Part shown: piece after piece, positions 38,246 through 44,579 of the stretch
Layout: the number at the start of each line of letters is the position of its first letter
Numbering within the stretch: position 1 is the stretch's first letter
NCBI RefSeq assembly: GCF_001307035.1
Contig: NZ_LKIU01000005.1
Span: forward strand, 1,506,936 to 1,570,935
Direction of reading: 5' to 3'
Source of the DNA: Arthrobacter sp. Edens01
GTDB lineage: Bacteria > Actinomycetota > Actinomycetes > Actinomycetales > Micrococcaceae
DNA length: 64,000 nucleotides
Made by a program: the position numbers and the translations under genes
Notes under the pieces: model-generated
What the model was told of the DNA's origin: nothing
The model's input: the letters and a program-made list of their open reading frames with translations, nothing else
The model's database searches: none

Positions 38246-38320
38246 TGGTGGGCGATACTGGGTTCGAACCAGTGACCTCTTCGGTGTGAACGAAGCGCGC
38301 TACCACTGCGCCAATCGCCC
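38246..38320 (-). tRNA. tRNA-Val (anticodon CAC)
   Basis: Cloverleaf on the minus strand: acceptor GGGCGAT/ATCGCCC, anticodon stem CTTCG/CGAAG with loop TTCACAC, T-loop GGTTCGAACCC. The 3' CCA is encoded. Divergent from the other tRNAs. Confidence 0.97.
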
Positions 38321-38358
38321 TTGCGGGAGTTGCCTTTGAAGTGCTGCAACGTCTAAAG

Positions 38359-38386
38359 ATGCTAGCCCACAATCGGCCCTCGTCAA
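38359..38386 (-). promoter_or_regulatory. Promoter of tRNA-Val(CAC)
   Basis: Minus strand TTGACG (38381-38386), 16 nt, TAGCAT (38359-38364), then the tRNA about 38 nt downstream. Confidence 0.65.
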
Positions 38387-38421
38387 AACCGGATACGGGC
38401 AACGCGCCGCACGCGCGCCGA

Positions 38422-38449
38422 TTGGACGAACGGTGAAACGTCCTATAGA
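38422..38449 (+). promoter_or_regulatory. Promoter of the plus-strand tRNA cluster
   Basis: TTGGAC (38422-38427), 16 nt, TATAGA (38444-38449), about 47 nt before the first tRNA-Gly. Divergent from the tRNA-Val promoter. Confidence 0.65.
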
Positions 38450-38496
38450 GTTTTTCTTCGTTGGAAAGCGGCCGAACGCCGCAGAAACGCCAACAT

Positions 38497-38570
38497 GCGG
38501 ACGTAGCTCAGCTGGCTAGAGCACCACCTTGCCAAGGTGGATGTCGCGGGTTCGAATCCCGTCGTCCGCT
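38497..38570 (+). tRNA. tRNA-Gly (GCC), copy 1
   Basis: Acceptor GCGGACG/CGTCCGC, anticodon stem CCACC/GGTGG with loop TTGCCAA, T-arm GCGGGTTCGAATCCCGT. Identical to copies 2 and 3. Confidence 0.98.
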
Positions 38571-38610
38571 CGCAAGTCACTGTAATGCCGGCCCTCAAAA
38601 AGCTGGTCAC

Positions 38611-38684
38611 GGTGGGGTGGCCGAGAGGCGAGGCAGCGGCCTGCAAAGCCGTATACGCGGGTTCGAATCCCGTCCCCACCTCCA
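38611..38684 (+). tRNA. tRNA-Cys (GCA)
   Basis: Acceptor GGTGGGG/CCCCACC, anticodon loop CTGCAAA, T-loop GGGTTCGAATCCC. CCA is encoded. Confidence 0.97.
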
Positions 38685-38710
38685 CGGTTTCATGCAACAC
38701 CCATTTATGG

Positions 38711-38782
38711 GCGCGATTGGCGCAGCGGTAGCGCGCTTCCCTGACACGGAAGAGGTCACTGGTTCGATCCCAGTATCGCGCA
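38711..38782 (+). tRNA. tRNA-Val (GAC), copy 1
   Basis: Acceptor GCGCGAT/ATCGCGC, anticodon stem CTTCC/GGAAG with loop CTGACAC, T-loop GGTTCGATCCC. Identical to copy 2. Confidence 0.98.
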
Positions 38783-38827
38783 CGAGGTTCAACACCTTGT
38801 GTTTCACTAAATGTTGGACATTCATTT

Positions 38828-38901
38828 GCGGACGTAGCTCAGCTGGCTAGAGCACCACCTTGCCAAGGTGGATGTCGCGGGTTCGAATCCCGTCGTCCGC
38901 T
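38828..38901 (+). tRNA. tRNA-Gly (GCC), copy 2
   Basis: Base-for-base repeat of the tRNA at 38497; spacers on both sides differ. Confidence 0.98.
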
Positions 38902-38948
38902 CTCCTGTACTGTGATGGCACCGGGTCTCCGGAGCCTGGCAGTATCAG

Positions 38949-39020
38949 GCGCGATTGGCGCAGCGGTAGCGCGCTTCCCTGACACGGAAGAGGTCACTGG
39001 TTCGATCCCAGTATCGCGCA
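38949..39020 (+). tRNA. tRNA-Val (GAC), copy 2
   Basis: Identical to the tRNA at 38711, with unrelated flanking spacers. Confidence 0.98.
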
Positions 39021-39065
39021 CGAAAGTTCTGTACTTGTGAATAACACAGTGCTGGTCTTTTGTCT

Positions 39066-39139
39066 GCGGACGTAGCTCAGCTGGCTAGAGCACCACCTTG
39101 CCAAGGTGGATGTCGCGGGTTCGAATCCCGTCGTCCGCT
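39066..39139 (+). tRNA. tRNA-Gly (GCC), copy 3
   Basis: Third identical tRNA-Gly; last gene of the cluster, followed by a terminator after 8 nt. Confidence 0.98.
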
Positions 39140-39147
39140 CCACGAAT

Positions 39148-39183
39148 AAAGAACCAGGCCCTCCCGGGCCTGGTTCTTTTTTG
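39148..39183 (+). terminator. Terminator of the tRNA cluster
   Basis: 14-bp stem AAAGAACCAGGCCC / GGGCCTGGTTCTTT with a 4-nt TCCC loop, running into TTTTTT. Confidence 0.95.
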
Positions 39184-39270
39184 TTTCCCCGCAGCTATTC
39201 CATCCGCCGGCAGGACGGCAGTCTTCCACCATGCAAGTTCCCGAACCGGATATTCCCTCAGCTGAATCCG

Positions 39271-39299
39271 TTGGTGGAATCCATCAGGAGGCTTAGCAT
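39271..39299 (+). promoter_or_regulatory. Promoter of the antitoxin-like gene
   Basis: TTGGTG (39271-39276), 17 nt, TAGCAT (39294-39299). Predicted start near 39306, immediately before a GGGAGGC/GCCTCCC hairpin. Confidence 0.55.
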
Positions 39300-39309
39300 T
39301 GAAACGAAT

Positions 39310-39344
39310 GGGAGGCGTAAGTGCCTCCCCGGTTGGAAGGGAGG
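39310..39344 (+). promoter_or_regulatory. Leader hairpin that could compete with the ribosome-binding site
   Basis: GGGAGGC (39310-39316) pairs with GCCTCCC (39323-39329). The same CCTCCC can pair with GGGAGG (39339-39344), which is the Shine-Dalgarno of the next gene. Two exclusive folds are therefore possible. Confidence 0.4.
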
Positions 39345-39350
39345 TGGTCC

Positions 39351-39608
39351 GTGTCTGTATTTGACGGGCTCAAAGGCAAGGCCGGAGAGCTGAAGGACAA
39401 GGCAACCGAGCTGGTGGGCGAGAACGCCGACAAGATCAAGGGCGGCATCGACCACGCGGGGAACTTTGTTGACCAGAAGACCGGCGGCAAGTACTCCGAC
39501 AAGATCGATGGCTTCCAAAGCAAGGCCTCGGAAGCGGTAGACAATGTCGACCGCAAACAGGGGCCCGGCACGGGACCCGAAACCGGACAGACTCCTCCGG
39601 CCGTATAA
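39351..39608 (+). CDS. Rv0909/MT0933-like putative antitoxin
   Basis: 85 residues, very charged and Gly/Lys-rich: VFDGLKGKAGELKDKATELVGENADKIKGGIDHAGNFVDQKTGGKYSDKID, the pattern of actinobacterial MT0933-like small proteins annotated as antitoxins. No toxin gene is adjacent, so a toxin-antitoxin role is unproven; a CsbD-like stress role is an alternative. GTG start at 39351 is fixed by GGGAGGTGG. Own promoter and terminator. Confidence 0.8.
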   Translation: MSVFDGLKGKAGELKDKATELVGENADKIKGGIDHAGNFVDQKTGGKYSDKIDGFQSKASEAVDNVDRKQGPGTGPETGQTPPAV

Positions 39609-39624
39609 GTCTCAGAGCACGGCA

Positions 39625-39671
39625 GAAGGTCCTGGTCCCGCTTTTCGCGGGATCAGGACCTTCGTCGTTTT
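39625..39671 (+). terminator. Terminator of the antitoxin-like gene
   Basis: Long stem GAAGGTCCTGGTCCCGC / GCGGGATCAGGACCTTC (one G-T pair), short T-rich loop, followed by GTCGTTTT. The IS110 element begins within about 10 bp. Confidence 0.9.
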
Positions 39672-39695
39672 CGGGGGGTGCCTCTATGGTTTTGG

Positions 39696-40907
39696 TCAAG
39701 CGGCTGAGGGCAGATTCTTAGGCGCCGGGTCTTCATAAAGGGTTCCGTCGCGAAGCATCGCGAAGAGAACATCGGAGCGACGCCGGGCCAGAGCAATAAT
39801 CGCTTGATTGTGGCGTTTACCTTCCGCGCGTTTGCGGTCGTAATACGCCCTGGACGGTGGATGATGCAGGGCAGCGAAGGCCGAAAGGAACAAGGCTCGC
39901 TTGAGTTTCTTGTTACCTCTCCGGCTCGGATGTTCACCCCGGATCGAAGTTCCCGAGCGACGGGTGACCGGGGCAATTCCGGCGTAGGAAGCCAGATGGG
40001 CAGCGGAGGCAAAGTGCTTGCCGGTGACTTCGGTGAGGATCCGCGCGCAGGTCCTGACGCCGATGCCGGGCATCGAGGTCAGGACCTCGTAAAGAGGGTG
40101 GGCCTCCACGAGAGCTTCGACCTGGTCCGCGATCTCGTCGCGCTGCCGGCGCAGCGCCAAGAGCTGCTCAGCGAGTTTGGGCAGCACGATCCCGGCCGCG
40201 CCGGTGCCCACGACCACCACCGTCTGCTCACCGAGTGCGGTGAATATTGCCTCGGTGAGCCGTTCAGCAGCCCGAGGCGCGTGCTTCTTCAACCGTGCTC
40301 TGACGTGTCCGCGGCCGGCGGTCTTCAACGCCGCAGGGGTCGGATAACGGGTAAGCAGATCCGCGACCGCCGGATGGTCCAGATACGGCCCCAGCGCCCT
40401 TTCCAGGGCGGGATGGATTTGGGTGAGAAGCCCGCGGATCCGGTTGGAGGTGGCGGTGATCTGTCCGGCGAGATCATCATCGAACCCGCAGAGCACCCCG
40501 AGTTCGGCCAGGGTTTCATCGTCCAGTTCCACCGACCGCAGCGTATGGGGCATGGACCGCGCGGCTTCGGCAATGATGGCCGCGTCGCGGGCATCGGTCT
40601 TCGCCTGACCCGGGTGCAGGTCCGCGATCCGGCGCATCGCCAGGCCCGGTAGATAACCCACGGCTGCTCCGGCTGCCTGCGCGACCGCGACAGGCAGCGC
40701 GCCGATGGTCGCGGGCTGGTCCACGACGACCAGGACTTTCCCGTGGCCGGCGAGTTTGGTGAGGACGTCCCGGATTTTGGTTTCGTCCTGCGGCAGGGCC
40801 TTGTCGTAGAGCTTCTTCCCGGCCCGGTTCAGGGCCACGGCGTGGTGGCCGGTCTTGCCGACGTCCAACCCAAGGAAAACGTCGATGCTCTCTTGCTCCA
40901 GAATCAT
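39696..40907 (-). CDS. IS110-family transposase (bridge-RNA-type recombinase)
   Basis: 403 residues. N-terminal RuvC-like DEDD domain: Asp15 (LGLDVGKTG), Asp63 (VVVDQPA, where many have Glu), Asp105 and Asp108 (KTDARDAA). A coiled-coil-like middle (about 140-265) follows, then the Tnp20 domain with the helix-hairpin SMPGIGVRTCARILTEV and RRSGTSIRG (Ser318/Ser321), one of which is the likely serine nucleophile. Full length, no frameshift, so probably active. Acts with a structured RNA made from its upstream non-coding end. Confidence 0.95.
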   Translation of the reverse strand: MILEQESIDVFLGLDVGKTGHHAVALNRAGKKLYDKALPQDETKIRDVLTKLAGHGKVLVVVDQPATIGALPVAVAQAAGAAVGYLPGLAMRRIADLHPGQAKTDARDAAIIAEAARSMPHTLRSVELDDETLAELGVLCGFDDDLAGQITATSNRIRGLLTQIHPALERALGPYLDHPAVADLLTRYPTPAALKTAGRGHVRARLKKHAPRAAERLTEAIFTALGEQTVVVVGTGAAGIVLPKLAEQLLALRRQRDEIADQVEALVEAHPLYEVLTSMPGIGVRTCARILTEVTGKHFASAAHLASYAGIAPVTRRSGTSIRGEHPSRRGNKKLKRALFLSAFAALHHPPSRAYYDRKRAEGKRHNQAIIALARRRSDVLFAMLRDGTLYEDPAPKNLPSAA

Positions 40908-40986
40908 GGTTGCCCCCCCGTCTATTCGCTGAGACTGACGTGTTGGCTGGTCAGGAGCGGACAGGAAGTCGCATCCACGTTACGAA

Positions 40987-41101
40987 GGACCCGTTGTCGT
41001 GCCTCTATTAGCGATCCACCGGCCGCCATGTCGGTTCCGGTGGCAACACCCCCCGGATCATGGATGACTGGGGGCAAAAACCATGCCGGAACCGACCGGC
41101 C
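40987..41101 (-). ncRNA. Candidate bridge RNA stem-loops of the IS110 element
   Basis: Minus-strand RNA, 5' of the recombinase. First stem-loop (41101-41021): GGCCG and GTCGGTTCCGG pair with CCGGAACCGAC and CGGCC, then TGG/CCA, an internal loop (TTTTTG opposite TGTTG), CCCCC/GGGGG and an apical loop. Second (41017-40987): GGATC/GGTCC around a loop with ATAGAGGCAC. The 10-mer is identical to the element's other end; CGGGGGGTG in the first loop is complementary to the flank there. Order and placement fit a target loop followed by a donor loop. Model only. Confidence 0.5.
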
Positions 41102-41155
41102 AACACACCCATATCCTGCATCAGGAACGGGCTACGAAAAAGGTAACGGGGGGAA

Positions 41156-41752
41156 TCAGGCAGTGGGGACACTGCCCCGTCCGAAGGTAATGGCCCGTAC
41201 CAGCTGCACCACGCCAAGGACCACCAGGAAGATGCCGCCAAAGATGACCAGGGCAGCCAGGGACGCAACCGGGAGGAACAGGACCACGATTCCGGCCACA
41301 ACGCTGAGGATGCCGAAGGTGATTGCGTACCAGCGCGATCCGCCTGATTCGATCTCCACGAAGGCCATGATCCCCTCGATGATCCAGGCGATTCCCACCA
41401 GCATGCCCAGGACAGCCAGGGAAGAGAGGGGGTTGCGGATGGCCACGATGCCCACAATGAACAACAGCAGGCCAACGATGATGTTCAGTACCCGAAGCCC
41501 CGGAGTCATGGCGGAGATGATTCCGCTGACCACGCGCAGGCCGCCGGAGATGAGGAAGTACAGGCCGAAGAAGAAGGCGATCACCGAGAGCGTGGCTTCC
41601 GGCCAGAAAAGCACCAGGAGGCCCAGGATCAGGGATACGACGCCGGAAATACCGAAACCTGTCCGCACTGCGTTAATGGTCCGGGACGACAGTTCGCTGG
41701 TATCGAGTCCCAGCCCTCCCCAGCCGTAAAACGCACCGTTGGTCATGGACAT
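41156..41752 (-). CDS. HdeD family (DUF308) membrane protein
   Basis: 198 residues, six hydrophobic helices in three similar pairs, with SLILGLLVLFWPEATL, NIIVGLLLFIVGIVAIRNP and LSVVAGIVVLFLPVASLAALV, the DUF308/HdeD pattern. Related to the E. coli acid-resistance membrane protein, but function in actinobacteria is unknown. ATG 41752 follows AGGAGG. Its 3' end is next to the IS110 element. Confidence 0.87.
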   Translation of the reverse strand: MSMTNGAFYGWGGLGLDTSELSSRTINAVRTGFGISGVVSLILGLLVLFWPEATLSVIAFFFGLYFLISGGLRVVSGIISAMTPGLRVLNIIVGLLLFIVGIVAIRNPLSSLAVLGMLVGIAWIIEGIMAFVEIESGGSRWYAITFGILSVVAGIVVLFLPVASLAALVIFGGIFLVVLGVVQLVRAITFGRGSVPTA

Positions 41753-41881
41753 GACTAGCCTCCTGCGTTCTCGGGTGTTCTCGGATTCGTTCCCCCAGGC
41801 CCTTCGGATTATCCTCCTGGCCCCGGAGGCAAGACCAGCATCCATACGCGGTTCGGGCAGCGGACGGGAGGAACAGCTGTC

Positions 41882-42559
41882 CTAGGTGATGCCCAAGAGT
41901 GAGCGGACCTCGTCCTCCGGCGTTTGGCCGAAGCGCCGGTAGGCGGAGCCAACGGCGGGCAGTCCGCTGTCCGGCCAGGGCAGCACGACGTCGTCGGCGG
42001 CCGCAGCGATGCTGGTGGCGGCGGAACAGGACATGGGTGCTGCAGCTATCAGCCAGGCGGGGTGCAGGCTGCGCACTGCAGTGAGCGCGGCGCGCATGGT
42101 CGCACCCGTAGCCACGCCGTCGTCCACCACTATGACGGTGCCTCCGGCGATCTTCTGCGGCCCGCGGCTGCCCCGGAACCGGGCGGCCCGCCGCAGGAGC
42201 TCCCTGCGCTCGGCGGCCAGAACCGAATCCAGGGCAGCCTGCCCGTCCGGTGCGGCAGCGGAGAGCCAGGACCGGACGATTTCCTGGTTCCACACTTCGG
42301 CTGCCTCGCCGCCTGCTTCAGCCACTGCCCCTGCCGCAAGTTCAGGCTGGCGGGGATGGCCCACCTTCCGGACCAGGACCACGTCCAGGGGCGCGCCCAG
42401 GGCAGCGGCCGCCTCGGCCGCAACCGGCACCCCTCCGCGGGGCAGGCCCAGGACCAGCAGGTTCTCCCGGCCCCTGTAGCCCTCCAACGCGGTGGCCAAT
42501 ACCCGGCCGGCGTCCTGCCGGTCGGCGTAGGGAAAAGGATGGCTGGCCTGCTGGCCCAT
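41882..42559 (-). CDS. Phosphoribosyltransferase domain protein
   Basis: 225 residues. PRPP-binding loop VIVVDDGVATGATMRAAL, preceded by LGLPRGGVPVAAEAAAALGAPLDVVLVRKVGHP, the pattern of the stand-alone phosphoribosyltransferase-like proteins often annotated as erythromycin-esterase partners. Substrate unknown. ATG 42559 with AGGAG upstream. Confidence 0.87.
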   Translation of the reverse strand: MGQQASHPFPYADRQDAGRVLATALEGYRGRENLLVLGLPRGGVPVAAEAAAALGAPLDVVLVRKVGHPRQPELAAGAVAEAGGEAAEVWNQEIVRSWLSAAAPDGQAALDSVLAAERRELLRRAARFRGSRGPQKIAGGTVIVVDDGVATGATMRAALTAVRSLHPAWLIAAAPMSCSAATSIAAAADDVVLPWPDSGLPAVGSAYRRFGQTPEDEVRSLLGIT

Positions 42560-42694
42560 GGTTCTCCTGAAGACAGACGGTCCGGGCGCCTGTTTCTCCA
42601 CGGTAGGTACCGCCCCGGCCTCCGGCAATGCCCACACGAATGCTGCCGGAATGGCGCGTTGCCAAACACCTCGCCGCGTAGCAGGCTGGGGCGC

Positions 42695-43447
42695 ATGACT
42701 GAAACGGCAGTAATTACCGGCGCAACAGCGGGACTCGGCGCGGAGTTCGCGCGGGCACTGGCCGAACGCGGCTACAACGTGGTCCTGACTGCACGGGATA
42801 AGGAAAGACTTCAGTCCAAGGCCGACGAACTCGCCGCCCGCTACCATGTGGAGGCTTCGGTGCTTCCCGCGGACCTTTCAACCAGCGAAGGCGTTCAGGA
42901 TGTCGCGGCGAGAGTGGGCCGGCCGGACGTCGCTGTGCTGGTCAACAATGCCGGATACGGCCTCAAGAACGACTTCCACGCGAATCCGGTCCAGACCGAG
43001 ATCGACCACCTGAATGTGCTGGTCCAGGCACCGCTGCTGCTCAGCCACGCAGCCGTGAACTCGATGCTTGAGCGCGGCGGCGGGCGGATCATCAACGTGG
43101 CTTCAGTTGCCGGGTTCATCCCCCGCGGGACCTACAGCGCAGCGAAGTCCTGGGTGATCAACTTCAGCCGCTGGGCCAACCTGCACTATGCCTCCCGCGG
43201 AATCTCCGTGACCGCCGTGTGCCCCGGCTTTGTCCACACCGAATTCCATGAGCGGATGCAGATGGACAAAACGCTGTACCCCAAATGGATGTGGCTGGAT
43301 GCGGACCGAGTGGTGCGGGAAGGCCTCGCTGACGCCTTCGCCGGCAAGGGAGTCTCGGTGCCGTCGAAGCGGTACAAGGTGCTCGCCGCCGTGGGAAGCC
43401 GCGGCCCGCAGGGACTGATTGCCAAAATCGGTGGTCGCGGGCGCTGA
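42695..43447 (+). CDS. SDR family oxidoreductase
   Basis: 250 residues, classical short-chain dehydrogenase: TGATAGLGAEFARALAERG (cofactor), NNAGYG, a serine in INVASVAGF, and YSAAK catalytic Tyr/Lys, followed by VCPGFVHTEFHERM. Similar to DltE-type oxidoreductases. Substrate unknown. Divergent from the phosphoribosyltransferase. Confidence 0.92.
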   Translation: MTETAVITGATAGLGAEFARALAERGYNVVLTARDKERLQSKADELAARYHVEASVLPADLSTSEGVQDVAARVGRPDVAVLVNNAGYGLKNDFHANPVQTEIDHLNVLVQAPLLLSHAAVNSMLERGGGRIINVASVAGFIPRGTYSAAKSWVINFSRWANLHYASRGISVTAVCPGFVHTEFHERMQMDKTLYPKWMWLDADRVVREGLADAFAGKGVSVPSKRYKVLAAVGSRGPQGLIAKIGGRGR

Positions 43448-43454
43448 CAGCACC

Positions 43455-43495
43455 GGTTCCGGCCGGAACCTGGAAAGGGGCGTTCCCCCTTTCCA
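43455..43495. terminator. Tandem palindromes after the SDR gene
   Basis: Perfect 16-bp palindrome GGTTCCGGCCGGAACC (43455-43470), followed at once by the hairpin TGGAAAGGGG / CCCCTTTCCA with a 5-nt loop (43471-43495). No T-run. Likely transcript end or protein-binding site. Confidence 0.55.
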
Positions 43496-43537
43496 GTAGG
43501 CTTCCAACCACGCACCATCGCTGTGAAAGGTTTGAAA

Positions 43538-44494
43538 ATGGCATTGCCCGTGTACGCCCTGCATGAGAACCCCGAGTGGTTTCCGCCCTTCGCGAAGGCC
43601 TTCGAGGCTGAAGGTGTGGAGGTACACGAATGGCTGCTGACCGACGGCGTGCTGGACCTTGACGCCGCCCCTCCGGAAGGCATCTTCTGGTCGCGGATCA
43701 GCGCCTCATCCCACACCCGTGGACATTCTCTTTCCAAGGACTACGCCCGCGCGGTGCTGGCGTGGCTGGAAGCCCACGGACGGCGCACCGTCAACGGGCG
43801 GCGCGTCCTTGAACTTGAAATGAGCAAGGTGGACCAGCTCACCGCACTGCGCGCCGCCGGTATCGAAACACCCCGGACCGCGGCAGCCATTGGCCGCAGC
43901 CAGATCCTGGCGGCAGCCAAGGAATTTCCGGTGCCGTTTATCCTCAAGCACAACCAGGGCGGCAAGGGCCTGGGTGTGCGCAAATTCGAGTCCCACGGCG
44001 AGCTGGCGGACTACGTTGCTTCCGCCGAGTTTGAGGAACCGCAGGACGGAATCACCCTGGTGCAGGAATTTATCCAGGCCGCTGAGCCGTCCATCAGCCG
44101 GGTGGAACTGGTAGGCGGGAAGTTCGTCTACGCGATCAGTGCCGACACCGCCCGCGGCGGTTTCCAGCTCTGCCCTGCGGACGCCTGTGCCATCGATCCG
44201 GCCACGGGAACGCCGATTATGCCGCCCGGCGCATCGATTGCCCCCGACCCTGATACCCAGCTCTTCAGCCTGCGGGAAGGCTTCGACCACCCCATCATCG
44301 CCAGGTATGAGGACTTCGCCCGCCGCATGAACCTGGAAGTGTGCGGGATCGAGTTCATTGAGGCTGCTGACGGGCGGGTGCTCACCTATGACGTGAATAC
44401 CAACACCAACTACAACGCGGCCGTCGACGCCGCCGCGCCGGTCTCTGCCCCACGGCAGCTCGCGCGGTACCTGGGCGGGCTCGCTTCACGGTAA
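43538..44494 (+). CDS. ATP-grasp (RimK-like) ligase
   Basis: 318 residues. ATP-grasp elements: LEMSKVDQLTALRAAGIETPRTAA, PFILKHNQGGKGLGVRKF (ATP-binding lysine and glycine loop), LVQEFIQAAEPSISRVELVGGKFVYAI, and CGIEFIEAADGRVLTYDVNTNTNYN (magnesium ligands). Resembles glutamate ligase RimK-type enzymes that join an amine to a carboxylate. Substrate unknown. ATG 43538 with AAAGG upstream. Confidence 0.88.
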   Translation: MALPVYALHENPEWFPPFAKAFEAEGVEVHEWLLTDGVLDLDAAPPEGIFWSRISASSHTRGHSLSKDYARAVLAWLEAHGRRTVNGRRVLELEMSKVDQLTALRAAGIETPRTAAAIGRSQILAAAKEFPVPFILKHNQGGKGLGVRKFESHGELADYVASAEFEEPQDGITLVQEFIQAAEPSISRVELVGGKFVYAISADTARGGFQLCPADACAIDPATGTPIMPPGASIAPDPDTQLFSLREGFDHPIIARYEDFARRMNLEVCGIEFIEAADGRVLTYDVNTNTNYNAAVDAAAPVSAPRQLARYLGGLASR

Positions 44495-44542
44495 AGGGGA
44501 TACCCGGACCTGCACTTTTCACTGTCCATGCGGCGACTGGAA

Positions 44543-44577
44543 TATAGTCGAAAAGTACCGAAACTAAGGAGCTCCTT
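44543..44577 (+). promoter_or_regulatory. -10 box and palindromic Shine-Dalgarno of acyl-CoA ligase gene
   Basis: TATAGT at 44543-44548 is a good -10 box. AAGGAGCTCCTT (44566-44577) is a perfect 12-bp palindrome that contains the AAGGAG ribosome-binding site 2-3 nt before the ATG region. Confidence 0.5.
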
Positions 44578-44579
44578 CC

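Larger units (their letters stand above)
39678..41101 (-). mobile_element. IS110-family insertion sequence
   Basis: Contains one recombinase gene and about 190-250 nt of non-coding DNA upstream of it, as usual for IS110 (typical total about 1.4-1.5 kb). No terminal inverted repeats, as expected. The low-coordinate end is placed at 39678-39680 because sequences resembling the donor and target guides of a bridge RNA overlap there. The high-coordinate end is uncertain (about 41101-41150); a 10-bp repeat GTGCCTCTAT at 39678-39687 and 40999-41008 would instead bound a 1.3-kb element if it is a simple direct repeat. Confidence 0.75.

Noticed and set aside
38246..39139. tRNA genes as attachment site of an integrated phage or island
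   Set aside because: No integrase and no repeated tRNA 3' end downstream; the only mobile gene is an IS110 recombinase.
40908..41155. The 11-bp stem at 41030-41096 as terminator of the HdeD-like gene
   Set aside because: It has internal loops and no U-run, and lies about 55 nt beyond the stop; the IS110 reading explains it better.
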